From the NCBI GenBank assembly GCA_018806915.1, contig JAGKQI010000015.1, positions 186,001-250,000 on the forward strand: a stretch of DNA of 64,000 bases, written 5' to 3'. Shown in pieces: positions 9,438 to 19,953 of the stretch. Numbering within the stretch: position 1 is the stretch's first letter; every line of letters starts with the position of its first letter. Both the position numbers and the translations under genes were made by a program. The stretch comes from Phytophthora colocasiae (Eukaryota > Oomycota > Peronosporomycetes > Peronosporales > Peronosporaceae). The notes under the pieces are model-generated. The model was not told the origin of the DNA. It saw only the letters and a program-made list of their open reading frames with translations, and made no database searches.

Positions 9438-11736
9438 TCATCTTCGTTGCGCAATTAGAGCATTGGGCGAGCAGTGGTCGGCCGGAGCACTTTGTCTGCG
9501 TGTGTTGGGACTCTCGTGCGCCTCGACCGGTATTGGCAATTCTTGCAAATTGGCGAGCGAGTGCCCACAGAACTGACAGCTCGATGCATCAACACGAAGA
9601 GGTAGAGAAGTGTTAACAATGCTGTCGGTATACGCAGCGATATCGCGGTAATATTGATCTCCATACTTTGCCACGGCTGCTTTGAACGCGTCAGAATTGG
9701 GTGGCGCATCAGCGATCCACACGAGAAAGTGGACATGCAGTGTTCCACCGCCTTGGGTCTCAACCATACCGAAGTAAGCCTCGACGTTACCAAAGAGACC
9801 ATCAAACGGCTTACTCTTTATGTGCTTCGGAGGTACACCGAGAACATGCTCGATAAAGGCATCCACATTGTTCATGAAGAGGCGAGCCGACACCACGTCA
9901 TTTTGCAAACCTGCACTATGAAGAGTCGATTTCTGAGGAAGATCAGCCAGGTTGGCATCGAATAGTGTATCGATAGACGTGATACCCGTATAATGAGCCA
10001 TCACAAATGATTCGGCTACATTTGGTGTCAGTGTAACGAAGAGGGATGGTTGCCCGTATCGGGCTTGGTACGCAAATGCACGGCGGCGACACTTTGCTCG
10101 CTCACTATCACTGCCCCAAATCACACCACCACTCAGGTCTACCGTCTTGAGGAAGTTGTTCGCACTAGAAGAGCTGAAATGGCCCGGTGCCGTTCGACCT
10201 TGGCGATGAAAGTGATTCTGCAGGAGAGCTTCCACCAATGAGTCCTCAGTGATGCCACTGTAGGGTTCAAACAAAGGCAGGATTGCGCTTACATTTCAAC
10301 GCGACTTGTCGGTACATCGTTTGGACGGAGATGAAATCAAAGCACACGAGCATGAAAAGCTCATCCTCAGCAAATTTTCGCGTACTCAGCAAACTATAAT
10401 GCCGAATACAAGCATCCAATGACACTGGAACTTGCCTCTCTTCGCCTGGATGCCCTCGGCCATAGGGAAATAAATGCGGGAACATTCGGGCGAAGAGAAA
10501 CTTATCGTTTGGTGCGAATTGACTGGAATGGCGAACCAGGAACTGATGTTGTGTTGCGTTCTGGACTGACACTTTCGCGACATCCACGCTAGTAGATGTA
10601 GTATCGTGCGTATTGACCTCGCGATCCTCAGAAATGAAGACCACTTTACGCTCAACAACATCCGTTTCTCCATCAACACAGCCAGTTTCATCAACACCGC
10701 CAACACGTTCACTCTCCTCGTCTACATGATCAACTTCAACATGAGCGTCAGGCTCCATACAAATTAAGTGCTCGGGTATTGCTTCGGTCTCGAGCCCAGA
10801 GCAGTCAATGTTGATGCTCTCATAGACAGAATTGTGCTCGTGATAGAAGACGAGCAAATCTTCAACAACTTGACGTCGAACAAGGTGCATTTTCCGTATC
10901 CGAGCTTGCTGTTCCGTCGTGAAAGGTCCCGCTAATACAACACGATAAGACGTAATGTCACTGGACAACGTTGGTAGCAGCGTTGCCACGGGTCACTGGA
11001 GTTGAGTCAAAGACAAGGCAATGCGATCGAATGCTCCGATGCGCTCCACCACGCATGACTCTCGTAACCGCAACAATTGAACAATTGACACTATCTGCGT
11101 CATCAGACGTTCGGGTAGAGTAGCTTTGGTTAACTGTTCAGGTAGCACGCCGACGTAGAACCCATTTTTGATGGCAAATTTCGGGAGTGTTTGTTTTTCT
11201 AAGCTGTCGTTGCACTGCTCACATATTCGCACATAGCCATCTGAGTGGACACCACGCCTCGAAAGAAGAATTCCACTCAACTCTGCAAACATCTCAGAGC
11301 AGTCGTATTCAGCAAGCAGCGCTGCAGACAAATTTTCCCCATCACTTGACAGTAGAGACCGCATTCTTTGAATGACGTCCGAATCGTTTATTGTGATATT
11401 GCGAGTCGACTTGAGCGGCTTGCAACAGTCACACACAGCACATGTCATCTCGTCGAGGCTGGATGGTCCATGTGCTAGTCTGAGTTTGTGTAACACATGG
11501 TCTTTTGTATCGCTAGATACTGAGCAAAGTCTTGGGATCTCATCAAGCCAAACACGGCAAGATTCACGGTCTGGTTGTTGGTTTCCTTCGTCAGTGTTTA
11601 CAGTGGAATATACACGCCGGTGTCGCTCTCGGTTTCTCTGCAACCGTTCCAATCGTGCGCTATCTGTTTCACGAGCACGAAATCGACGAACAGCCCTTCG
11701 ATGGCGCTCACGCCGCTCATCAACACTAAGAACCAT
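9438..11736 (-). pseudogene. Helitron Rep (rolling-circle initiator), broken
   Basis: I choose ATG 11736 because the protein then opens with the Arg-rich ERRERHRRAVRRF and RLQRNRERHRR repeats usual at Helitron N-termini. Cysteine pairs (CAVCDCC, CEQCNDS) follow. The Helitron_like_N signature LFPYGRGHPGE and STRKFAEDELFML lies at about 10540-10370. The HUH nuclease motif (LHVHFLVW) is at about 9729-9740. It is interrupted by an in-frame TGA near 10990 and a frameshift at 10267-10274, and the last frame stops at 9438. The paired catalytic tyrosines are not evident. Rep would nick and join DNA during transposition. Confidence 0.88.
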
Positions 11737-12103
11737 GATCACAAATTTTGTCACTACGACCATGGTGGGGAAAGTGCTCAGCAAATCGACGCGACACCGT
11801 GCGTACCACCCGAGAGACTGCATTTCGATGCGCAAGCCGTTGAACCATGTACACTGCAATGACTTTGTTCTCTTGACTCTAGTTAACTTAAACAAAACGA
11901 CGACTTCGGCTCAAAGATCTTGATGCTAGCTTCATATAGTGGCAGAACTCGTTGTAAAGCTTCGATCATCATCAGTATAATTATCTCGTCCCCAATTGCC
12001 TCGTCCCCTAGCATTCAGTGAAACCTCATCAGCATTCTTTCCAAGTTCATTGTGCATTCTGCACTCTCTTCAACAACTCACTGAAGTCTCACACACAAGA
12101 ACA
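11737..12103. other. Helitron sequence upstream of Rep; no clear gene
   Basis: It lies between the start of Rep (- strand) and a possible + strand gene. CT-rich leader-like sequence is seen at 11990-12100 on the + strand. No coding frame is convincing. Confidence 0.5.
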
Positions 12104-12712
12104 ATGCCACCAAAGCGACGCGAGAAAGAATCAACAGTAAAACAAGCGACAGACAATGCAACTGCTACACAAATCTTGCCGACAGCAACAACAAAATCTA
12201 CGATTACAAGCCACTGTTTGAGCACGAGACTGTGTGCTGCTCAAATGCTTCAGACAAGAATCACCAACCACCAGTGACGAGCTACCAGTCGCCATTAAAG
12301 AAACTTAAGAAGAAGATGCACCAGCAAGAGCACACGGTCATTGACACAATCGACGGAGAGTAGCTTCTTCATGGACCGACCAACAATGATATTTACTAAT
12401 ATTATTCTAGTATTGAACAGGTCTGCGCGAATTCATCACACACAACGACGTTAGCAACCCAAACGTTCGTGAAACCATTCGAATCAAGGCTCGACTGCTT
12501 TGGACGTCGCAGGATACCATCTACGATCTACATTTTCTCCGACTCTACTTTGGCGAGCACCAAGCAACCGAATCGCTCCAGCAGCAACAACAGGTAAACA
12601 TAATATTGCACTTTGAAGGTATAGTATTTTACTGAAGCGGCTATAACGGGTGCATCACAGGAGTTCCAGCAAGCACAGTGAGAAAACCCCTTCGAGACCA
12701 ACCAATTCTTGA
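12104..12712 (+). pseudogene. Possible intron-bearing gene fragment inside the Helitron
   Basis: ATG 12104 opens a basic N-terminus (MPPKRREKES). One single-base slip near 12170 leads to a protein-like frame (DYKPLFEHETVCC, LKKLKKKMHQQ) ending about 12360. An intron-like segment, 12360-12410, has a TACTAAT branch site at 12394-12400. A GC3-rich open stretch at 12419-12593 (LREFITHNDV, RLYFGEHQATE) ends at a CAG/GTAAAC donor, with an acceptor at 12660. Phases do not join cleanly in one reading, so exon limits are uncertain. I do not recognise the product. It may be a host gene piece captured by the Helitron or a Helitron accessory gene. Confidence 0.35.
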
Positions 12713-12960
12713 TCACAGTGTCACTGTTAAACGTCGATCCAAACAATCCAGATCTCCCCCGTCCTGGCACCGTGGTTTTAATCGCTCCCATGAAGCTACG
12801 ACTGTATCGCAACTGCCCCCAAGTTGACGCCAAGCTTTATGGATTAACCACAGTCCAAGACGCTCCATGATATCTCGACAACATTTATTCGCACAACACA
12901 CAAGCAATTCCACACGTGCATTCATTCATTCCACAATCCCAGTCACGCACCCACGAAAGA
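12713..12960. other. Right part of the Helitron loop; nothing identified
   Basis: Short open frames exist on both strands but none is convincing. It ends where the inverted helicase segment begins. Confidence 0.5.
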
Positions 12961-13022
12961 CTCCTGTCGCGAAGTCGGTGCAACTTTTACCGCGGTGCAG
13001 GGGCGTACAGTGAACCTGGAAG
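12961..13022 (+). repeat. Right arm edge: inverse copy of helicase end
   Basis: This 62-nt segment is the reverse complement of 7949-8010 with one mismatch. It encodes the helicase end (ATFTAVQGRT) on the + strand, detached from any helicase gene on that strand. It abuts the A2 LTR at 13023. Confidence 0.9.
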
Positions 13023-14848
13023 TGTGACTACCGGTAGTGATACCAGAGTCGCACAGCAAGGTGGGCGTGTGTTACCTTGTGCTGTCCTCGTAGGTTCGTT
13101 GTCTTGGTAATGAGACCCTCGCCGGGGTCGTGAGAGTGTTGATGAGAGTGAGGGTTCCTTGCGTGACCGTCGGATGTCCTTCTGGTCCTCACAGGAGCGC
13201 TTGAGAGTCGAACGTTTTCCAGTGAACACTTGTGTACACCAGAGATTTCTGAAAGCGAAAGAGAAATTAATACAGTGGGAAGTCCTGTCACTAGACTTCC
13301 GAGATAACCGCAATATAGAGTTCCGATATACAAATATGTAGCTGCTCTTATTCTTTCCTGGCCCTTGAGCAGTGGGCTAGTTCTCCAGGTCAACTAGGAA
13401 AATGTTCACCAGACACCTGGTCTGTCTGGTATTCCCGTAACTTTCATGCACCACCCTCTAATATATAGAGGAAAATAAACCATTATATAACAGTCTACCG
13501 AGCGTCTTGAGAGCGACTGTCTAACTCTCAAAACCTGTCCAAACGTACAATATGAAATGGGCTACCGCTAGAGACAAGACAAACGACCCAACTAGTAAAT
13601 GGAATAGGTGGGTCCTCTCAGGTCTCTACGTTACGCTGATCTCCACCTAAAGGGGCTTGATAGGTGAGAGATCACACGACTCAAAGCTTTGTCGTGGCCT
13701 AGTACTTACGGGAAGCAGCAGGCAGACGACCTCGTTATAACAAAGCAAATCGAACTCGTTACAACAGGGAAAATTGAACTCTGGTTATCTATCTCGTATC
13801 TCTCTGTCTTCTGTCTTCCATATTCTCATATACACTTGGTCTCAGTATAACTCAGGGATTTTCACTCGGGCTCACTATGGTAGTCGATGCTGCAGATCTT
13901 GTCGAGTCGACACTTAATGATGTCATTACAGGGATGAGCAGGTTGCGTTTCACTTGATTGCGTGAGGTCGTGTTGGGTACACTTGGTTTCACTATGGGGT
14001 GGACTTCAGAGTGTTAGAGTCTGGTATCCTGTTCATCAGGTCTGGAATCATGTGCGTCAGGAGACATGTTCATCGGAACCATGTACTCCGGAATCATGTA
14101 CAGCAGAGTCGTAATACCAGAGTCGTGACACTTGGGTCTGATCATCGGAGTCTTGTACGTCGGAGTCTGTTCATCGGAAACTGGTAATGTCTGGAATATT
14201 GCTTATATAAGCCGGACACATCAGACTTATGTTACCAGAATCATGTTCGTCAGACTCATGTACATCAGACTTCATGTACGTCGGACTTCATGTACGTCGG
14301 ACTCATGTACGTCAGACTTCATGGTGTGATATCAGCGTTTCCATGCGTGATACCAGAAATCCATGAGTGTTTTCAGGGTGCGGAGCACGTATGCTACAAC
14401 ACACGAAGTCCGGTTGGGATATGCGCCGAGGTGCGCTACGTCCAGTGCGCGATACTTGGTATCTTGTGGGTATAACTGTATTCCTTGAACCATCATCGTC
14501 ACACAGGACGGCAACGGGATGAGGTCTCTCAGAGATACGTTCTTCTGAGAGACTTTCTGTAACAACTGAGGCACTCATCGTCGGGGAAAGTCCGGTGATC
14601 AGACTGAGTGTTATTGTCTCTCGGAGTTTGTGCACTTTTCCGAGGAACACTTCTGATCTCTTGGGCCCCTTTGCAGTACAGGTGAAGGTTAATATATATA
14701 TAGCAGTTTTCTTCCACAGATCCATCATTGTCACACGGGACATAACCTCGTCCCACATCTCCCTTTCTCCCACAATCCAGTATATGTCCAATCACATCAC
14801 AGCGAAACGTCCATATCCACTCGAAAAATCGTAATTAGCAACGTGTCA
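13023..14848 (-). repeat. LTR of copy A2 (1,826 bp)
   Basis: On the + strand it starts TGTGACTACC and ends CGTGTCA before the pyrimidine-rich PPT complement. It is the inverse counterpart of 6127-7948. The two differ by scattered substitutions, small indels and minisatellite unit number, so they are not a recent perfect palindrome. Confidence 0.85.
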
Positions 14849-14862
14849 ACCGCCCCTCCTGG
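14849..14862 (-). promoter_or_regulatory. Polypurine tract of copy A2 (complement)
   Basis: A pyrimidine run on the + strand (ACCGCCCCTCCTGG) directly follows the LTR end. It is the reverse complement of the A1 tract. Confidence 0.72.
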
Positions 14863-14903
14863 TCATAATTCGTCAGTGCGGAACTTTCTCCAAACTGAGC
14901 ATC

Positions 14904-17900
14904 ATGGCCAGGACAGTACGTCAGAGGTCCCGTAAACATAGTGTAGCTGTGACGCTCTCAAAACTTCTGAGATTTCAGAATCTCTGGTGTCCTGTCGCTC
15001 AGTCTGATTCCATCAGACTCAGAAATAGCCAACTGTCGTATCCCACAAACGGCCACATCCCGATTTCCTTTCTGACACACAAGTCAGAAGAAGATCCTGC
15101 AACCATGGGTTCTCCATTGGCTCCTACTAGTGGCAACGTCTCGGGCACTGGGCCCGCTTCGGCATCCACGGCATCGCGAGGTGATGACGGCGGCAATGCC
15201 GCGTCATCTGGAGGCAGCTCTAGCGCCCCAGCCTCACAGTCGAGCGCGTCCGCCGCTCCGAAGCAGGGTGTTGATGCTGCTAACGGCGATGATCACGTGA
15301 ACGTGCCTGATACGTCTGCGGCTTCTGCTTCTGCGAGTCTTTCTTCTGGCGTCGCAGCCCCGTTCCCCAGAGGGCCACACATCCTCTCTACCACCGAGGT
15401 GGACGATCTGTTCGGCCCTGGACAACAACCGTTGGACGAAGAGAAGTCTGACGTCCCTTCTAACTGGGTGGATCCTGAGCCACGGCCGGAGGGGCAACCA
15501 TTCTTGGTTGGCGTTCCGGCGCTCGCTGAGGATTTCCGTGTGGGTAACCACATCGCGAATATCTACGGGGGACCAGGCGTTTTGGTGGGCCTCGAGGGAT
15601 TTACGCCGGCCGACATCTCGGAACTTGAGCGTGTTATCCCTGACTTCACTGAAAGTCAGATGCTCGTTCCTCACGTGGATATCCGTGACCGCCAGACCTT
15701 GAAGCGCACATGGGGTCTGTCGATGTCCATCGGGATTTGGCTTCAATTCTTCTGCACCTCCCTCATCAGCGTCTTGCCGAGCGGGTGTACAAGACGTCTG
15801 GTTACCTGAAGCAGATGGCTGGCGCCCACCGTCGGCTTCGACTCCAAGTAGAGTCCCAGGGCAGTGCATCTCTGGTGGACACGGCCGCTATCCAGTCCGA
15901 GGATCTCAAGCGTCAGTGGGTCTTCAACTGTCAGTATTGGCGTCATGAAGTGCTGGACGCCCGGCGTACTGCCGGTGAGATCGAAGATCGTGTGAACGCG
16001 GAGTCCAAGAACCTCGCGTCGTACTATCAGGATCAGATAGAGGCCCTGGAGACCGAGAAGTCGGCCTTGGAAGAACGCCTGGAGGACTCTCAAGCGGAGG
16101 TCCGGTTGCTGAAGGCTCGCCCCACGACCACGGCCACAGACTCCTGGGGTATTCTGGAGTACCTGTTTGAACACGGGAGTTGAAGGCAGTTGGGTGCGTC
16201 TTCGGGAGCTTCTGGTGAACTTCCAGAGGGCAAGGCGCCGCCTGGAGACTGGGACACCATCATCAACGTGACTGCGATGGATCAGCGCAAGGCGGAAATC
16301 CCTGACTTCTCCAAGCGTCTGGCCAAACATCGGTCCGATCAAGCAGCAGCGGCCAAGAAATCGACCAAAGTGCTGGATCTGACGGGTGCTGGCAGTGGTG
16401 TGACGGTCTCCGGTGAGCATGCTGGCAGCTCCGAGAAGTCCGGCACTGGGTCGCCTACCAGGTCAGCCAAATCTTCCGGTTCTCCGCCACCCAAGCCTAC
16501 CAAACCTTCTGGGAAACATCGGGTTCGTGTTCCTCAGGATCGCCCCAAGAACTACACACCTGGCATCGATTCGGTGCGTCCGGCGAACGCCAAGTCTCCG
16601 GTGTCCGGGACGCCGTTCACTACGTTACCGGCTGGAGTTCGTCTGGAAAGAAGTTCGTCCAGACTTGCGCTTGGCTCTACTCGCCGGTATTTCTTACGAG
16701 ACAGCGATGAAGTGGCTGCGCACGGACAAGCCTGCCCACAGCCTGTTCACGGGGCGCCCCTTGGTACAAATGCTAGTGAGCATGATGTACTGGCGCTTGC
16801 TGAATCAGACCCCGTGGACTTCGTACGTCCCAGAGACGTATTACAAGATGGCTGAGGATGAACTGCGCCGTCTTCAGAAGAACGATGTGGAGCCACCGGT
16901 CTGGGAGACACTGGATGCTCACGTCCCGTATCCTATCAGTGAGCCTGAGTCCACAGAGGATGACCCTCAGAAGGACCCGGACTTCAAGGAGTCTGGTGAA
17001 CAAGAATCTGCGTCTAGCGACAGTGGCTCTGACGACGAAAAGTCGAGCGGCAACAGCGATGACTCTGACGACGATGAGTCTGATGATCATTCGCACGCCG
17101 GCAACAAGCGTCCACGGGATTACGAGTCCAGCGACTCGGATGACTCGGGTCCAATAATCCCCACCAAGAAGTCCAAGCGGGATAGTGTGCACGAGGCATC
17201 CCGATCCAAGTCAGGCAGTCAGAAGTCTGGTGGCACTTCCACGTCAAGTCCCAAGAGCAAGAAGTCCAGTGGTTCGCCCAAGTCAAGTTCCAAGGACAAG
17301 AAGTCTCAAGACTCCAAGTCGCCTAAGAGTTCTTCGGGCAAGCGACCTTCTGGTAAACTCCGGAAGTCAAGTCTGGTGTCCAAGTCGTACAAGTCGCTGA
17401 CACCGAAGGAGCTGCTGACAATCGAGGCCCCGGACACACATTGTTCGTCGTGGCTGTACTACGGTATCCCGGTCCAGCCGACCAGCGACACCAAGACGGT
17501 CATCGGGCAGACTCCCGAGTTCCCAGACTTCGAGCCCCACAGACACAGTCTGGCATGCCTGAAGAAACGCTGGAATTCCAAGAAATACCAAGCTCTGCTG
17601 GACGAAGTGCAAGCGCCCTGGGACGTCATGTACCAGAACCGTCGGACCGAGCTGTACTTTCACCGGCGTGAAGTCCTCTGTCCCTTGGTTCAGGCGGACA
17701 TTGAAGAACTCGCATCTCTCATGCGCAAGCACGCTCAAGCGCTGTGGGAACGTACTCACTGGGTGATCATGGATCCCGATGATGACTTGCTGTCCGGTGA
17801 ACAGCACAAGGAACGTGGGCTCCGACGTGCATCTCTATTACGCCAGTATCGAGGGACAGTATCCAAGATTCTGAAGCACAAGGATTTCCCGGAGACGCTC

Positions 17901-18161
17901 ATGTTCGAGCCTGGTATCTGGAAGATCCCAGACAAATATTGCCCATGGATCTGGCAAGACCCGCGTGCACGTGACATCGGAGGTCCCAAGTATCTGAGCT
18001 TACGCAAGCAGCTGGAAACCATCGACGCAGCGGAACCAGCGCGCACGCAGTGGGCCACAGCGTCTTCCGACAAGGACTGGATGGAATTCGTGCCATCCGA
18101 TCTCCGGAAACAAGCTCTGACGCCCGCTGAACGCGCCGAAAATCCTGTCTCTCTGAAGTAA
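14904..18161 (+). pseudogene. aORF of copy A2: unknown protein antisense to pol, about 1,085 codons
   Basis: ATG 14904 lies 55 nt from the LTR edge; family B starts 60-61 nt from its LTR, and the N-termini resemble each other (MARTVRQRSRK, MRRSVGKSSRS). A second ATG at 15105 has a good ACCATGG context. Order: Pro/Ala/Ser-rich segment; helical coiled coil (about 15975-16115); basic Ser/Lys segment (16400-16560); conserved central domain (about 16640-16870, VRPDLRLALLAG and TPWTSYVPETYYKM); acidic Asp/Ser run (16925-17100); Ser/Lys run (17160-17370); C-terminal domain (to 18161, EPARTQW). Breaks: frameshifts near 15720 and 16640 and TGA at 16181-16183. No known family is recognised. Basic and acidic runs hint at nucleic-acid or chromatin binding, but that is inference. 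Confidence 0.72.
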
Positions 18162-18290
18162 GTACGCCAGAAGCCTGGTATACTCTTCACGACATCTCCG
18201 GAGAACTGCACTTCTTCTTCCAGAACAACTTAGTCGTCTGCATATCGTAGCGTAGTAACAATTCCAAATATAGTTCCCCGACGACCTTCT
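18162..18290. other. Family A spacer after aORF, insertion point of the B array
   Basis: No gene is seen. It runs from the aORF stop to the first B LTR at 18291 (TGTGAC). There is no primer-binding-site sequence before this LTR, unlike the four other B LTRs, so this is an outer edge of the array. Confidence 0.7.
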
Positions 18291-19893
18291 TGTGACGAGG
18301 TGGGTGAACACTTTCCGGACTTTCTGAAAGAAAAACCCGGTCGCCCAGAACGTATAGCTGGTGGCCAGTCCGATTCTGGAAGGAAACTTCCAGATGACAC
18401 TTGAGAACTGGGGTCAGTCTCTACCTTCCGGGATCCAAATGGGTATCCGGAAGGCGGAGTTGGCGTGTGACCTTGTGGTTATCCTCCTTGGTGTCGTATG
18501 TCTTCGAGTATCCGAAGGGTATTACCAGGTGAGTTACTTTCAGGTGTGATCAGATCCAAAGATCCAAAGTACCAAAAGTACTTCCAAATGCAGTTAGTTT
18601 TCTGGAAGGCAAAAGACTATTAGCAGAGTCCTCTTCCAACAGTTAACCAATACAATACAGAGAGTTAATATGCAAAACACGCAGCCGCTCTTATTCTTTG
18701 TGGCCCCTCGAGCGGTGGGCACTCCCAATGCCAGTCGACGGGGTCTACTTCCGGAACACTGACTCAGTTCCGGGACCCTAACAAGCGCACCACTTCCGGA
18801 TAACCACTTGGTTTCCGGAAGACAATATCAAGATCAGGATATCCAGATGCCTGTATATCCAAATATCCAAAATCCAAATGCAATCTAGACTAGGAATCCA
18901 GATGCAAACGTCCAATCACACAGTAGTTAATTCAATACAGTTCCAAGGGGCCAACTACTAACAACCTCCCAAAACGCAGTTATGATATGAAATGTGAATC
19001 CGGAATCCGGATTCCAACTGGAATATGAAATAGGAAGATCCCTTCCGGATGCGCCGCCGGATCACTTACCCAACTTGGTCTCGAACCTTTGGTGGAGAGT
19101 CCCGCGGCGATGTACGCAGTCGACGCGGCCGTACGCTGGCTCAGCTAACTCGAAGCCCTCTGACAAGAGGCTGGTCCGCAGTGCTTTGCAGTATCTTCCA
19201 GGAAAACCTTCCAGAAGACCACTTGCGCCCTTGGTGGCAAATTGAACTCTCTGTTATTTATATACAAGTCTTCTGCTAAAGATTCTGCTAACATCTTGTT
19301 TTCACTATAGGAAGCGCACACTCATCACGAGGCGCGTGTCTCTGGCGCGGAACCCCGAAGAATTCCGGCTGGTGCCGAACACATCCTGGTCGGTCGTCTT
19401 GGTCGGTCGGTCTTGACTTGGCTTGAGTATACTCGAACCTCAATGTCCATACTGGGTACAAATCAGGCAGGGTCCGGACGCCTTTGGTCATCTGGATTCC
19501 CGATCCTTGGAATCCGGAAGTCCTCAGTTCAGCACTGGAAGCATGTATCCGGAATACACTTGGTCTGTGTATGGGCGACTGGATTCTTGAGCCCTTAGCC
19601 CTGACTGGAATGGCATCCAGATTCCCGAAATCTGGATCTGGATTCCGGAAGTACGCACCAGGAATTCACTTGGGCACCACATGGTGGACTTGATTCCTGA
19701 ATAGTGGACTCCGATCGTGGTCGGGCATCCGGATTCTGGAAGTCCGGATTCCGGAAGTCCTAAAGCAATAAGGTGAAAATGTGTTCCACAGCTCAGTCCC
19801 AGGTACTCGATGCCTCAGCCAATCACCTCTCGACATATTGGGTGGCTCTGGGAGGCGGTGTCCAGATAGAAAATTTGAATCCACAGCTTCACA
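18291..19893 (-). repeat. LTR B-1 (1,603 bp), outer LTR of the array
   Basis: On the + strand it starts TGTGACGAGG and ends CTTCACA before the PPT complement; read on the - strand it is TGTGAAG...GTCACA. Its left flank is family A sequence. It is dense in TCCGGA, TCCAGA and TCCAAA words. A + strand donor-like CAG/GTGAGT at 18529 and an acceptor-like CACTATAG at 19310 are present, as in the other intact B LTRs. Confidence 0.85.
19255..19264 (-). promoter_or_regulatory. TATA box candidate, sense promoter of LTR B-1
   Basis: TATATAAATA reads on the - strand, the sense direction of gag-pol, about 630 nt into the LTR. It is kept in the other two intact B LTRs. Transcription start would be expected about 30 nt further along the - strand. 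Confidence 0.5.
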
Positions 19894-19907
19894 ACCGTCC
19901 CTCTCGT
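19894..19907 (-). promoter_or_regulatory. Polypurine tract, unit B1 (complement)
   Basis: A pyrimidine-rich ACCGTCCCTCTCGT on the + strand directly follows the LTR end CTTCACA. It parallels the family A tract. Confidence 0.72.
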
Positions 19908-19953
19908 CAGGAGCTGTCATTGAGGAATTTACCTCCGAGCTTGACAGGTCCTT

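Larger units (their letters stand above)
7949..13022 (-). mobile_element. Decayed Helitron between two inverted family A LTRs
   Basis: It contains - strand remnants of a Helitron Rep protein with an HUH motif and of a Pif1-type helicase. It is flanked on both sides by a 62-bp inverted segment of the helicase gene. I could not identify TC and CTRR termini or the 3' hairpin, so the true ends are unknown. Rep and helicase carry at least four frame breaks, and the helicase Walker A region is not visible, so it cannot be autonomous. Confidence 0.85.
13023..18290 (-). mobile_element. Ty3/gypsy family A, copy A2 (3' end only)
   Basis: It is oriented opposite to A1: LTR at 13023-14848, polypurine tract complement, then the aORF on the + strand. 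The pol gene expected after 18161 on the - strand is absent because the family B array begins at 18291. The remainder may resume beyond the array, outside the window. Confidence 0.85.

Noticed and set aside
9654..9965. + strand frames opposite Rep and helicase
   Set aside because: They are complements of conserved Helitron coding sequence with no recognisable motif.
12987..13393. Protein-coding frames shared between 7576-7984 and 12987-13393
   Set aside because: They lie in LTR sequence, differ by frameshifts, and match only because the LTRs are copies.
13023..14848. Family A LTR as terminal inverted repeat of a DNA transposon enclosing 5583-15392
   Set aside because: The repeat is bounded by a polypurine tract and has TG...CA ends, and the enclosed Rep-helicase is a Helitron, which has no terminal inverted repeats.
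18361..18549. A 62-codon + strand frame repeated at 18361, 31041, 46167 and 61461
   Set aside because: It starts with GTG, not ATG, and lies in the LTR; its repetition only reflects LTR copies. It could be an exon of an antisense transcript, but there is no evidence for a protein.
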